From Microbacterium soli (GTDB lineage Bacteria; Actinomycetota; Actinomycetes; Actinomycetales; Microbacteriaceae), in the NCBI RefSeq assembly GCF_039539005.1, contig NZ_BAABCP010000001.1, positions 2,294,001 through 2,358,000 on the forward strand: a stretch of DNA of 64,000 nucleotides. The letters run 5' to 3'. Under the pieces are notes generated by a model, which ran no database searches, was not told where the DNA came from, and saw only the letters and a program-made list of their open reading frames with translations. Shown piece by piece: positions 17,222 to 26,144 of this stretch (its first letter is position 1; each line of letters starts with the position of its first letter). The translations under genes and the position numbers were made by a program.

Positions 17222-18064
17222 TCAGCAGCCCGGAGCCGAGGGCGTCTCCGTGCACGTGTGGGCGACGAGGGCCGTGCGCGCCTCGTAGATGCGGATCTCC
17301 TGGGACATGCCGGGGATGGTGAGCGTGCCGGCGATGGGGAAGAACCCGGTGCCGAGATCGATCTCGGCGGTGTAGGCCGTGTCGACGTGCGCGGAGTAGG
17401 TGCCTCGCTCGGCGTAGGTGTGGCTCGTGTCCGTGGGGGTGAACTGCGCCAGGCCGAGGTCCTGCCAGCTCGCTCCGGCGCTCCCGGTGCGACGAGTGGA
17501 CGAGTCGCCGTAGTGGAAGACGAAGGACGTCGGTGTGAACCGTGCGGTGATGGCGTAGCCGAACAGCGTGCCGGAGCGGGTGTGGTCGGCGGCATCGGCG
17601 ATGAAGTTCGTGGCGAGCCCCGCGACGCCGAGGTTCTCGGGCTCGCCGGTGAGCGCGACGGGGGCCGGGGCGAAGCTGGCGAGGTCGGTGATGGTGAAGG
17701 TCGGAGTGGCGGGCTTCTCCGGGTCGTCGGGATCCGCATCGGGAGGAGTGAGGCGGATGCACTCATCGAGGCTCGTCCACTCCGCGCAGAGCCTGTTGAG
17801 CGCATGCGTCGGCGGCTCGGGCTTCGGTGCGAAGTCGACGTTGACAGCTGGAGAGTTGGTGCGGCGGCTATGTGTAGGGGCATGACCAAAGCGGTGGCGG
17901 GTACTGGAGACGTCAAGTCGCCGTCCTTGAGAATCGAGGTTCCATGAAGTTCCTCCGCCGCCGATCTCTTCGTCAAATGTGCCTGTTTCTGCAGGCCAAC
18001 CACCCGCGGATGACAGCGAAGCGGTGAGCAGAAGAGTGATTCCGAGAGCGATTTTGTCTAGCAA
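17222..18064 (-). CDS. Secreted orphan protein with PKD-like repeat
   Basis: The 280-residue protein begins with a signal-peptide-like stretch (LDKIALGITLLLTASLSSAGG). A disordered proline-rich part follows, then a region (about 165-245) with the rhythm of PKD/Ig-like domains: FVFHYGDSS, a THTYAERGTY-type HTY strand and a final beta strand. Six or fewer cysteines, including C278 near the end, suggest disulfides outside the cell. It starts at TTG 18064, overlapping the stop of the lipoprotein gene by 7 bp. The coding region is visibly less GC-rich than the flanks. Function is unknown. Confidence 0.65.
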   Translation of the reverse strand: MLDKIALGITLLLTASLSSAGGWPAETGTFDEEIGGGGTSWNLDSQGRRLDVSSTRHRFGHAPTHSRRTNSPAVNVDFAPKPEPPTHALNRLCAEWTSLDECIRLTPPDADPDDPEKPATPTFTITDLASFAPAPVALTGEPENLGVAGLATNFIADAADHTRSGTLFGYAITARFTPTSFVFHYGDSSTRRTGSAGASWQDLGLAQFTPTDTSHTYAERGTYSAHVDTAYTAEIDLGTGFFPIAGTLTIPGMSQEIRIYEARTALVAHTCTETPSAPGC

Positions 18065-18603
18065 GTGAACGTCTCGGGCTTGTGGTTGGACGAGATGCGT
18101 AGGCCCGTCGTTGTCATGCCTGGTACGAACGTGACCTTGAGTGCTCGACGAGTTGCCCGATCGGTTTGAAGGACGGATCCGCCGTCCTCATCAACAAGGT
18201 CGACTTCTGAAACGTCCAGACAGAGATTCGCCGTCACTTCGTCCTCCGTACGTGACAGCGGAGTGAATGTATCGAAGTCGGTGTTGCCTGACCGGCGGAG
18301 CTTTTCGGCGTGGTATGCGCTGAGGCTCTCCTTCTCGGCGCCTTGGGCTGTACCAGTGAGCCAGGCGTATACCGGCTCGAACGTCTCAGGGTCAGAGAGA
18401 TCTGTGTCGTTAAGAGCTGCGATGTACCGTGAGTACGTCTCTTCCGCCGCGGCGAACGCCTCCTCATCCGTCGCGAACAGCGGGGTCTGCGTCGGCGCGG
18501 GAGCCGGCTGCGGTTCTGGGGTGCACGCGGCCAGCATCCCGAGCGCGAGCAGCCCGGCGGACAGCGCGCTGACGATGCGGAGCGGGGAGGTCGGGGGAGT
18601 CAC
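18058..18603 (-). CDS. Predicted lipoprotein of unknown function
   Basis: The 181-residue protein has a lipoprotein signal peptide (SAGLLALGMLAAC, lipid cysteine at residue 27), a Pro/Thr linker and a compact domain with the pattern AAEETYSRYIAALN near residue 53. That pattern resembles small NTF2-like lipoproteins of actinobacteria. It starts at GTG 18603 and overlaps the PKD-like gene, so both are probably exported together. I do not recognise a specific family. Base composition is less GC-rich than the neighbouring core genes. Confidence 0.72.
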   Translation of the reverse strand: MTPPTSPLRIVSALSAGLLALGMLAACTPEPQPAPAPTQTPLFATDEEAFAAAEETYSRYIAALNDTDLSDPETFEPVYAWLTGTAQGAEKESLSAYHAEKLRRSGNTDFDTFTPLSRTEDEVTANLCLDVSEVDLVDEDGGSVLQTDRATRRALKVTFVPGMTTTGLRISSNHKPETFTC

Positions 18604-18716
18604 CCGGTCACGGTAACCCGATCGGCACGGGGTGCGCAGAAGTTATCCACAGGAGCAGGGAGTGTCGCGCGGCGGCGATCCGGATGTCTCTGAGATCGTG
18701 ATGCGCGCCGCCTTGC

Positions 18717-19733
18717 TCAGGCTGCTGTTGGACTCACGATGATCTTGCCGAAGACCTCGCGCGAATCGAGCAGCGTGAACGCCTCCTGCGCCTTCTCCAG
18801 TGGCAGGACGCGATCGATCATGGGGCGGAGCTTCTTCTGCCGCACGAGCTCGAGCAGTTCTTCCACGTCCTCGCGCGCCCATCCGTTGGATCCGAGGATG
18901 TTGAGCTCGAAGGTCCAGATGTAGCGGATGTCGGTCTTCGGATCGAACCCCGCAGTGGCACCGCATGTGAGCAGGCGTCCACCCTTGGTCAGAGTGCGCA
19001 GCGAGGGCGCCCAAGTGTCTCCACCGGTGAAGTTCACGATCACGTCGATACCGCCCCCGCCGAACATGCGAGGCTTGCCGTGTTTCGCGATGATGGCTTC
19101 CCGAAAGTCATGCTCCACGTAGTTGATCAGTTCATGCGCGCCGAGCTCCTCGAGCCGAGCGAGCTTCTCCGCCGTCGAGGCGGCGGCGATCACATGCGCG
19201 CCCTCCGCCGCGGCCAGCTGCACGCAGCAGGTCCCGACGCCGCCCGAGGCGCCGAGGACGAGGACCTTCTCGTCGCGAGCGACGCGTCCTCGACGCCGGA
19301 TCATGCGATACGCGGTGCCGTATGCGGTGGGCAGCGCGGCCGCGTCCTCGAAGCTGATCGCGTCGTCCAAGGGCAGCAGAGTGTGCGCGCCGACCTCGCA
19401 GTACTCGGCGAGGCCGCCGTTCATCATCTCGCCGATGAGCTTGCCCGCAACGCGGTCGAAGGGGTCCACCAGGACGCGATCGCCGACGGTGAAGCCGGTG
19501 ACGCCGGGGCCGACCTCGACGATCTCGCCGGCCATGTCGATCCCCGTGATGATCGGCATCGGAACCTTGATGCCCGGCATGCCGCGAAGGGTGAACAGAT
19601 CATGGTAGTTCAGAGCGCAGGCCCGGACGGCGATCACGACGTTGCCCTCGCCGGCGACCGGATCCGGCCAGTCCGTGACGTACTCGAGTGCGCGTGGGCT
19701 GGGATCGTGGGCACGCAGCACGATGGCCTTCAT
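18717..19733 (-). CDS. Zinc-independent MDR-family quinone oxidoreductase/alcohol dehydrogenase-like protein
   Basis: The 338-residue protein is a medium-chain dehydrogenase/reductase with the GroES-like N-terminal domain (residues 1-120) and the NAD(P)-binding motif LGASGGVGTCCVQLA near residue 150. The four-cysteine structural zinc lobe is absent, pointing to quinone/enoyl reductases rather than classical alcohol dehydrogenases. It is the last gene of a minus-strand cluster and overlaps the thioesterase stop by ATGA. In this context it probably reduces an unsaturated intermediate of the pathway served by the CoA ligase; this is inference. ATG 19733 has GGAAG upstream. Confidence 0.85.
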   Translation of the reverse strand: MKAIVLRAHDPSPRALEYVTDWPDPVAGEGNVVIAVRACALNYHDLFTLRGMPGIKVPMPIITGIDMAGEIVEVGPGVTGFTVGDRVLVDPFDRVAGKLIGEMMNGGLAEYCEVGAHTLLPLDDAISFEDAAALPTAYGTAYRMIRRRGRVARDEKVLVLGASGGVGTCCVQLAAAEGAHVIAAASTAEKLARLEELGAHELINYVEHDFREAIIAKHGKPRMFGGGGIDVIVNFTGGDTWAPSLRTLTKGGRLLTCGATAGFDPKTDIRYIWTFELNILGSNGWAREDVEELLELVRQKKLRPMIDRVLPLEKAQEAFTLLDSREVFGKIIVSPTAA

Positions 19734-20161
19734 GAGTTCTTCCCTTCCGATGAGGAGACGATGGCGAAGCATCCGCGGCCGACGGCGACGAGGCGCTGAT
19801 CGTCGTCGAAGACGTCGACATCGGCGACGCCGATGGTCCTTCCGATCCGGCGGGCCGAGGCGGTGGCTGTGAGACGGGGACCGAACGCGGGGCGCAGGTA
19901 ATCGACCCGCAGATCGATCGTCGGAACGCCGGCACCGCTGCCGGCGATGACGGCGAAATCGCCGGCGGTGTCGATGAGGGAGGCGATCGCGCCGCCGTGG
20001 AACTGGTTGCTCCCGCGTCCCCGCTCCAGGGCGGGAGCCATCGGCAGCTCCAGGGTCGTGGTCGCCGGGGATTCGCTGACCGCAGTGCAGCGGATGCCGA
20101 GGAAGGCGATGAACGGGGAATCATCGAGGAGCGCCTGGATCCTCTCGATCGAGAGAGCCAT
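19730..20161 (-). CDS. PaaI-family acyl-CoA thioesterase (hotdog fold)
   Basis: The 143-residue protein carries the hotdog thioesterase motif NQFHGGAIASLIDTAGDFA. PaaI-type enzymes free CoA from phenylacetyl- or other acyl-CoAs and often act as release valves in aromatic-acid degradation. The start is directly adjacent to the stop of the acyl-CoA ligase upstream (TAG ATG), and its own stop overlaps the dehydrogenase start. The pair of ligase and thioesterase suggests CoA-linked breakdown of a carboxylic acid imported by the Liv system. Confidence 0.88.
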   Translation of the reverse strand: MALSIERIQALLDDSPFIAFLGIRCTAVSESPATTTLELPMAPALERGRGSNQFHGGAIASLIDTAGDFAVIAGSGAGVPTIDLRVDYLRPAFGPRLTATASARRIGRTIGVADVDVFDDDQRLVAVGRGCFAIVSSSEGKNS

Positions 20162-21724
20162 CTAATCGCTCTCCCAGGCGCGATCGCGCTCGAGCTGCTC
20201 GGCGCGGTCGATGAGCGTCGCGCGATCCACCTTGTTCGTCCCGGCGAAGGGCAGTTCCGGGACGAAGGCGATCCGTCGGGGGTGGAGGTGCGGCTGGGCG
20301 TTGTCGAGCACGAAGCGCTTGAGCTCTTCAGCGGTCGTCTCGGCGCCGACCTGCGGCACGATGAAGGCCACCGGCATCTGTCCGCGATCCTCGTCGTCGA
20401 GCGGGACGACGGAGGCCTGGTGGACGGCCGGATGCCTCTCGAGGATGCTCTCGACCTCGAGCGGGAAGATGTTCTCACCGCCGCATACGAACATGTCGTC
20501 CGAGCGGCCGTCGAAGAAGTAGAAGCCGTTCTCGTCTCGGCGCATCAGATCACCCGAGTGATACCAGCCGTCGGTGACCGATTCCGCGGTGCGCTCGGGG
20601 AGGTTCACGTACTCGCGCATGAGGGAGATGGAGCGCATCTCGAGCACCCCTCGATCGTTCTCCGCACTTCCGGAGAGGCGCACCTCGACGTCGGCGAGAG
20701 GGTATCCGAGTGAACCGAAGGGGCGCTCCAGCCCGTCCGGGTGCGGACCGAAGACCACGGGACCGGCTTCCGTGGTGCCGTAGGAGAGCGAGACGTTCGC
20801 CTGCGGGCAGGCCGAGGCCGTCTTCTTCAGGAGCTTGGACGACGTCGGTGCGGATCCGAGGACGAGATCGCGGATGCTCGACAGCGTGGCGCGCCCTTCA
20901 TCCTTCTCGCGCAGCGCACGCGACCACATCGTGGGCACTGCACTGAGCTTCTCGATGCGGTACTCGTCCAGGGCGGCCGCATAGGCGCGGGCGTCGAAGC
21001 GGGGCTGCAGGTAGATCGTGTCTGCGGAGAGCAGCCCTCCGCTGACGCTGAAGATGCCGTTCATGTGGAACAGCGGCTGGGCGATGAGCTGTCGTTTCGG
21101 GGTGTCCTTCTTGATCTTGAGGAGACGCTCCAGAGCCCAGATCTGCCCGAGGTGGCTGAGTGAGACGCCTTTGGGTCGACCGGTGGAGCCGGATGTGTAC
21201 AGCAGCTCGGCCTCGTCGTGGAGGGGGACCTCGACCGTGGCAGTGCCCTCGTGGCGCGGATGCCCGGCGAATCCTGCGGGGCCGTCATCGTCGAAGTTCA
21301 CCGTGGGCACCGATGCTGCGGCTCGTGGAGCGCGATCCGCATCGGCGAAGATCAACTTCAGATCGGCGTCCTCGACGATGTGGTCGAATCCGTCCTGGGG
21401 GAGTTTCGTGCTGATCGGCACCACCGACATCCCCGCACGCATGATGCCGAAATAGGCTGCAAGATACTCGATGCGGTTCAACGACCAGATCCCGATGCGG
21501 TCGCCGCTGGAGAGCCCGAGATCGGCCAACAGCCCGATGACGCCGTCGGTGAGGGCCGCCAGTTCCCGGTAGGTGAACTCGTCTCCTGTGCTCAGATCGA
21601 CGATCGCCAGAGCGTCGCTCAGCCTGTGGGCGATGGCGATGTCGCCCAGGTTGCGCAGCGTGGTCTCGGGTGCGGGGATGCGGGTCGTGCTCATACTCGG
21701 TGGGTTGTGGCCGATCTCGGTCAC
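20162..21724 (-). CDS. AMP-dependent acyl-CoA synthetase/ligase
   Basis: The 520-residue enzyme activates a carboxylic acid with ATP and CoA through an acyl-adenylate. Visible are the AMP loop YTSGSTGRPKG near residue 175, the TTEAGP core, the GD-hinge (YHSGDLMRRDENGFYFFDG) and catalytic Lys498 in GTNKVDR. The GTG start at 21724 overlaps the livF stop (GTGA) and has GGAGAGGAGAA just upstream; ATG 21694 has no ribosome site. The substrate cannot be told from sequence; a branched or aromatic acid is plausible given the transporter and thioesterase alongside. Confidence 0.9.
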   Translation of the reverse strand: MTEIGHNPPSMSTTRIPAPETTLRNLGDIAIAHRLSDALAIVDLSTGDEFTYRELAALTDGVIGLLADLGLSSGDRIGIWSLNRIEYLAAYFGIMRAGMSVVPISTKLPQDGFDHIVEDADLKLIFADADRAPRAAASVPTVNFDDDGPAGFAGHPRHEGTATVEVPLHDEAELLYTSGSTGRPKGVSLSHLGQIWALERLLKIKKDTPKRQLIAQPLFHMNGIFSVSGGLLSADTIYLQPRFDARAYAAALDEYRIEKLSAVPTMWSRALREKDEGRATLSSIRDLVLGSAPTSSKLLKKTASACPQANVSLSYGTTEAGPVVFGPHPDGLERPFGSLGYPLADVEVRLSGSAENDRGVLEMRSISLMREYVNLPERTAESVTDGWYHSGDLMRRDENGFYFFDGRSDDMFVCGGENIFPLEVESILERHPAVHQASVVPLDDEDRGQMPVAFIVPQVGAETTAEELKRFVLDNAQPHLHPRRIAFVPELPFAGTNKVDRATLIDRAEQLERDRAWESD

Positions 21725-22513
21725 TTCTCCTCTCCCTCTCCGGTGCTCCGCGACGAGTCGTCGTTCCGATGCGTGGTGTTGGCCTCCTGGGGCCGCCCGC
21801 CGCCGGCGGAGCCGAGATAAGCGGCGACGATGTCCGGATCCGAGAGCAGCTCCGCTCCCGTTCCGGTCGCGCGATTGCGGCCCAGGTCGAAGACATATCC
21901 CCGATCCGAGATGTCCAGCGCACGACGTGCGTTCTGCTCGACCATGAGGATTGTCACGCCGCTGTCGCGGATCTGCTGCACCTGATGAAACAGGAGGTCG
22001 ACATTCTGCGGAGAGAGGCCGGCTGTCGGCTCATCGAGGAGCAGGACACGGGGTTGCGCCATCAGTGCTCTGCCCATCGCCAGCATCTGCCGCTGGCCGC
22101 CCGAGAGGAGACCCGCGGGCTTGTTGCGCGCCTCGCGGAGCGCAGGGAAGAGCGCCTCCACCCGCGCCTTCCCCGCCAGGTATTCGTCCTTCTTCCTGCT
22201 GGGCACTCCGAGACGGAGATTCTCGTCGATCGAGAGGGACGGGAAGACGTTGGCCAGTTGCGGCGTGTAGCCGATGCCGGCCGCGGACATCTCGTAGGGG
22301 GCGATGGAGAGGGTGTCGTGTCCGTTGATCGTGATCGAACCGGACCGCACGGTGACCCAGCCCATGATCGACTTCAGGAGAGTGGACTTCCCCGCCCCGT
22401 TCGCTCCGACGATCGTGACGATCTCTCCCTCGTCGACATGGGCGGATATGCCGTGGAGGATGTCGATCTCGGGCTGGTACCCGGCGACGAGGTCGACGAC
22501 CTCGATGACTCTG

Positions 22514-22521
<8 letters not shown>
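21721..22521 (-). CDS. livF: Branched-chain amino acid-type ABC transporter ATPase (LivF-like)
   Basis: The 266-residue ATPase has Walker A GANGAGKST, signature LSGGQRQM and Walker B VLLLDEPTAGLSP. LivF-type subunits power import through LivH/LivM. It overlaps livG by 8 bp, and its stop overlaps the acyl-CoA ligase start. It is the shorter-tailed of the two ATPases, fitting LivF. The C-terminus has about 30 extra residues rich in glycine and glutamate. Confidence 0.92.
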
Positions 22522-23291
<770 letters not shown>

Positions 23292-23299
<8 letters not shown>

Positions 23300-24237
23300 C
23301 ACGGAGCACCATCTCCCGTTTGTTGCCGAACAGACCTTGCGGGCGCAGCATGCCCGCAAGGATCAGGACGAGACCCACGATGATGATCCGCAGCGCCGCG
23401 ACACGGTCGCTGCTGAGGGGGAGATCGACGAAGCGGGCGCCCTCGAGGACCACCCAGAGCACGACCGCGCCGTAGGCGAGGCCGTAGAAGCTGCCGAGAC
23501 CGCAGAGCAGGAGCACCGCGGTGGCGTAGAAGATGATGTCGTGGTTGAAGGAGTTCGGATACACGACGCTGAGGTTCAACGCCATGAGCACACCCGCGAT
23601 GCCGGCGAGGCCCCCCGGCGATCGCCATGGACTGCAGCTTGTAGGTGCGCGCGTTCTTGCCGAGCGCTTCGGCGGCGTTCTCATCCTCTCGCACCGCACG
23701 CAGGACACGTCCCCACGGCTGGTTCTTGAGCCAGTGCATGATTGTGGCGAGGATGAGGAACAGCAGCCACGCCAGGACGGCCAGCGGGGCTGCGTACAGG
23801 TCATGGAGACCGATGCTCGCGAGCATCTTGTTCACCATGATCGTCACATCCGTCCAGGCGCTGTCGTACCCGAAGATCCCGTCATTGCCGCCGGTGAGGT
23901 CGGTGAGGTTCTGCGCGACGATCACGATGATGCTGGCCGCGGCCAGGGTGACGATGGCGAAGTAATCGCTGGGGAGCCGGATCGCTGCGAGGCCCAGAGC
24001 CACGGCGAGGAGGACGGAGGCGGCGAGACCCGCGATGATCGCCGCCCACATCGGCCAGCCCAGATGCACGACGAAGAGGGCCGTTCCGTAGGCTCCCATG
24101 GCCATGCTCGCGGACTGCCCGAGGTTCAGCAGGCCGGTGAGCCCGATGTTGAGCTGCACGCCGAGTGCGAAGATGGCGTAGATCCCCGCGATGGTGAGTG
24201 TGCCCAGCCAGAAGTCCGGGGTGATGAGACCGCTCAT
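23292..24237 (-). pseudogene. livM: livM ABC transporter permease interrupted by a one-base frameshift
   Basis: The first part reads from ATG 24237 in one frame as an ABC permease (about 200 residues: membrane helices from TPDFWLGTLTIAGIYAIFAL on, then MHWLKNQPWGRVLRAVREDENAAEALG). At 23611-23616 a run of six Cs (Gs on the coding strand) shifts the frame. The C-terminal third (GLAGIAGVLMALNLSV to the stop at 23292) continues in the next frame. Removing one G gives a continuous product of about 314 residues, the normal LivM length. All neighbouring liv genes are intact, so this is a recent mutation, a slippage-prone tract or a sequence error. Confidence 0.8.
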
Positions 24238-25193
24238 GACAGCTTCGCCTTCCCGAGAAGACCGGTGGGGCGGACGATCAGCGTGAGGATGAGCACGCCG
24301 AATCCGACCGCGAGCTTCCAACTCGAGTCGAAGAACATCGTCGACCACTCTTGGACGAGGCCGATGACAAGACCACCGGCGATGGCGCCGAAGGCACTGC
24401 TGACGCCGCCGAGGATCGTTGCGGCGAACATCGCCAGCAGGAGCATGAATCCGAAGTTGGGTGTGATCGCACCGACGGAACCGGCGGTCAGAACTCCGGC
24501 GAGGCCGGCGGCCGCGCCTCCGATGATCCAGGTCGTCAGCATCCACCGTTTGGTGTTGATCCCCGTCGTCTCGGCCAGCATGTCGTTGTCGGCGATCGCG
24601 CGGAGCTCGCGGCCCGAGTGCGAGAACTTCAACCAGCAGGCGAGCGAGATGAGGATGATCAGCCCGATCACGAGGGACCAGAGTTGGATGTACCCGAGAG
24701 TCAGGCCTCCGGGCAGCGGCACCGAGCGGCTGACGTCGACATCGAGACGGCGGGGTTCAGCGCCGAAGACCACCTGAACCACCCCTCGGATGAGGAACGC
24801 CAGACCGATGCCGACGAGAAGCTTCTGCAGTACTCCTGCGCCGCGCTTGCGGAGCGGACGCCACACGGTGATCTCCATTGCGCCCGTGAGGGACGCGGTC
24901 ACCACGATGGCGATGACCGCGGCGACGACCAGAGGGATCGAGGCTCCGGTCATCAGTGCGAGCGTGATGTATGCGGTGAGAGTGAGCAGATCTCCGTGGG
25001 CGAAGTTGACGACGCGCAGCACGGAGAAGATCAGTGCGAGACCGACCGCTCCCAGGGCGATCGCCACCCCGGAGGCGACCCCGTTGAGAGTCGTCTGAGC
25101 GACGCGGTGTCCGTCCGCCAGGATCACGAGTAGCACGATCGTCGCGGCGGCCGCCCCGAGAGTCCAGAGGGACATCTTGAGATGACGGTTCAT
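24234..25193 (-). CDS. livH: Branched-chain amino acid-type ABC transporter permease (LivH-like)
   Basis: The 319-residue inner-membrane permease has about eight helices and the LivH family features: VNFAHGDLLTLTAYI near residue 65 and the ATPase-contact region ...RELRAIADNDMLAETTGIN. It pairs with LivM. It starts the island's transporter-to-ligase operon, and its stop overlaps livM by 4 bp. Start ATG 25193 is preceded by GTGGAG at slightly long spacing; ATG 25175 is an alternative. Confidence 0.9.
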   Translation of the reverse strand: MNRHLKMSLWTLGAAAATIVLLVILADGHRVAQTTLNGVASGVAIALGAVGLALIFSVLRVVNFAHGDLLTLTAYITLALMTGASIPLVVAAVIAIVVTASLTGAMEITVWRPLRKRGAGVLQKLLVGIGLAFLIRGVVQVVFGAEPRRLDVDVSRSVPLPGGLTLGYIQLWSLVIGLIILISLACWLKFSHSGRELRAIADNDMLAETTGINTKRWMLTTWIIGGAAAGLAGVLTAGSVGAITPNFGFMLLLAMFAATILGGVSSAFGAIAGGLVIGLVQEWSTMFFDSSWKLAVGFGVLILTLIVRPTGLLGKAKLS

Positions 25194-25445
25194 ACGAAGT
25201 CGAAGCTCCACTCGGATTTCAGTGTGCTGCACAGGACGGACTCCTCATCGAGCCTGGAGGAGGAGCCGGGCGAGAGGACGCGGGTTGCGGCTGACCCCGT
25301 GCAGATGGGGTCTCCTTCTTCGCGCATGAGGACTCCTTCTCCGGGCGAGGATTGGACAGCTTTGATCAGATTACTGATGTATTCAGTGATGGTCAATATG
25401 GCCATTCAGTGAGACGATAGGCGGAGGCAAGCGCGAAGGGACACG
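25194..25445. promoter_or_regulatory. Divergent promoter region between livH operon and GntR regulator
   Basis: This 252-bp spacer separates the livHMGF-ligase-thioesterase-dehydrogenase operon (minus) from the regulator (plus). Near the regulator it contains an operator-like palindrome (25372-25388). TTACTG and CAATAT are spaced 17 bp (25371-25399) as a possible regulator promoter. The nonamer ATTCAGTGA appears at 25381 and again at 25404. The part 25200-25350 shows no recognisable element. Confidence 0.5.
25372..25388. promoter_or_regulatory. Predicted GntR operator, first copy
   Basis: TACTGATGTATTCAGTG is an imperfect palindrome that matches the perfect palindrome at 28740-28756 in 12 of 17 positions (TACTGAT on the left, TCAGT on the right). 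A GntR/FCD dimer would fit such a site. Confidence 0.55.
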
Positions 25446-26144
25446 ATGGATACGCAGGACAGACCAGAGGGGATCGGCGTCGCGCAGTGGGTCTTCGACT
25501 CGCTCAAGGACGAGATCATCCAAGGCCGGATAGCCCCGGGCGAGTTCCTCGTGGAAGGAACCCTCGCTTCGCGTTTCACGGTGAGCAGAGGCCCGGCACG
25601 CGAGGCCCTGCAGCGGTTGTCCCAGGCCGGGCTGGTGAAGGCCATGCCGCGTGTCGGGTACCAGGTGACGCATGTCAACGCGCGCGACTTCGAGGAAGTC
25701 TTCGTGATGCGGCTCCTCCTCGAGCCCGAGGCCACACGGCTGGCGACCCGGCGCATCGCCGCGAAGCAGTGCTCGATCGCACGCCTCGACGCCCTTGCGC
25801 AGGCCGGTTACGAGCTCCGGGACGCACCACCGGAGAACTTCGCGACCCGAGTGCTCGCACTCAACCACGAGTTCCACCTGCACATCGCCGAGCTGTCGAA
25901 TGTGCGGCGCATCGAGTCCGCCGTGGACACACTGCTCGATGACCTCTCCCGGGTGATGCACCTGCTGGCGAGCAGTCCCGATCTGCTGGATCCGGTGTAC
26001 GACGACCACCCGGACCTGGTGAAGGTGATGGCAGCCGGGGACGCCGATGGTGCGGCGGAGCTCATGACGCAGAGCCTGGAGCAGACCCGGGCGCAGATGC
26101 GCCCTCTGGTCGTCGGTGCCGAACTGGGGATCGCGGGAGACTAG
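25446..26144 (+). CDS. GntR-family transcriptional regulator with FCD domain
   Basis: The 232-residue protein has an N-terminal winged helix (SLKDEIIQGRIAPGEFLVEGTLASRF, recognition helix VSRGPAREALQRL) and a C-terminal FCD ligand-binding domain (residues 90-225). Histidines within LNHEFHLHIAELS and VMHLLA fit metal-assisted binding of a small carboxylate. It sits between the livH operon (divergent) and the amidohydrolase (convergent, stop codons overlapping by 3 bp). It is the likely local repressor of the island, lifted by the transported substrate or its CoA ester. Confidence 0.92.
   Translation: MDTQDRPEGIGVAQWVFDSLKDEIIQGRIAPGEFLVEGTLASRFTVSRGPAREALQRLSQAGLVKAMPRVGYQVTHVNARDFEEVFVMRLLLEPEATRLATRRIAAKQCSIARLDALAQAGYELRDAPPENFATRVLALNHEFHLHIAELSNVRRIESAVDTLLDDLSRVMHLLASSPDLLDPVYDDHPDLVKVMAAGDADGAAELMTQSLEQTRAQMRPLVVGAELGIAGD

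Noticed and set aside
18643..18651. Perfect DnaA box TTATCCACA
   Set aside because: A single box here and another (TGTGGATAA) at 45281-45289, with no cluster, AT-rich unwinding region or dnaA/dnaN genes; not an origin.
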